Origin: Aequorivita sp.
GTDB lineage: Bacteria; Bacteroidota; Bacteroidia; Flavobacteriales; Flavobacteriaceae
Length of the DNA: 6,529 bases
NCBI GenBank assembly: GCA_002733915.1
Contig: NVXN01000001.1
Span: forward strand, 538,931 to 545,459
Direction: 5' to 3'
Position numbers and translations under genes: made by a program. Shown piece by piece: positions 6,291 to 6,529 of this stretch; within the stretch, counting starts at the first letter, position 1; each line of letters opens with the position of its first letter. The notes under the pieces were generated by a model. It saw nothing but the letters and a program-made list of their open reading frames with translations, was not told the origin of the DNA and searched no databases.

Positions 6291-6529
6291 TGCGGAAAGT
6301 CTCAATTCGTGGGGTTAACGCTAATAAGAATGTAAAGAAGCCACATAAAATTATTTGATTGCCCAGACATCATTTTCAAAAGTTCGTAAGATTGGAGTCC
6401 TTTTTGTACTGTTGTCAGCGTCGGCAAAGACATACTCTTTTGCAATTTTAGCTTGTGTGACGGCTGGTGCGAGTTACAAATATGTAGGGATTTATTCGTT
6501 GGCTAATCATTCATTTTTACTTTCATTAA
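6291..6529. other. Region without a convincing gene; possible decayed gene remnant on the minus strand
   Basis: No ORF with a plausible start lies here. On the minus strand, 6473 to 6351 is open for 40 codons, ending in a stop at 6351-6353. It reads like a real protein tail (AKIAKEYVFADADNSTKR, then FENDVWAIK) but has no ATG, and a TAA at 6474-6476 closes it upstream. Another minus frame is open from 6502 to 6302 (66 codons), also without a start near its beginning. Plus-strand ATGs, such as the one at 6291 (22 codons), give only short peptides. A degraded 3' gene fragment or a plain intergenic repeat would both fit. I see no RNA gene. Confidence 0.35.

Noticed and set aside
6446..6480. TTGTAAC and CGTC on the minus strand at the right edge as a third ECF promoter.
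   Set aside because: The two boxes are only 10 bases apart, and no credible gene follows.
6495..6510. Possible integron attC-like core (CCAAC/GTTGG) near the right end.
   Set aside because: The required RYYYAAC and GTTRRRY pair with internal stem boxes is not present.

Overview
The window looks like a chromosomal segment from a Bacteroidota member, most probably a marine-type Flavobacteriaceae. The reasons are an AT-rich genome with no Shine-Dalgarno-like sequences before the starts, a TTG-N19-TAnnTTTG type promoter, lipoprotein signal peptides of the flavobacterial kind, and a DUF6249 gene facing an ECF sigma factor. No tRNA, rRNA, CRISPR array or intact mobile element is visible. The genus cannot be read from the sequence.

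Region 1 (1-1305) is a signalling module. A DUF6249-type small membrane protein, cut by the left edge, runs leftward. An ECF sigma factor and an overlapping gene for a two-helix membrane protein, a candidate anti-sigma factor, run rightward. The 146-bp divergent intergenic region holds two mirror-image copies of an ECF-type promoter, TGTAAC-N17-CGTC, one pointing at each transcription unit. The simplest reading is that the sigma factor activates both its own operon and the DUF6249 gene, with the membrane partner holding it in check. This is the most notable signal in the window.

Region 2 (1375-3566) has a short-chain dehydrogenase/reductase on the minus strand, convergent with the sigma operon. 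Divergent from it is a lipoprotein with two tandem retropepsin-like aspartic protease domains, each with a DTG motif.

Region 3 (3684-6179) is a minus-strand two-gene unit. A 696-aa exported lipoprotein amidohydrolase with a full set of metal-ligand residues comes first, and a DUF3703 protein follows 21 bp later. A good Bacteroidota housekeeping-type promoter sits 79-111 bp upstream of the amidohydrolase start. This gene is visibly richer in G+C than the sigma operon.

Region 4 (6180-6529) holds that promoter and then about 240 bp with no convincing gene. Minus-strand stretches there are open but have no start codon, and may be remnants of a decayed gene.
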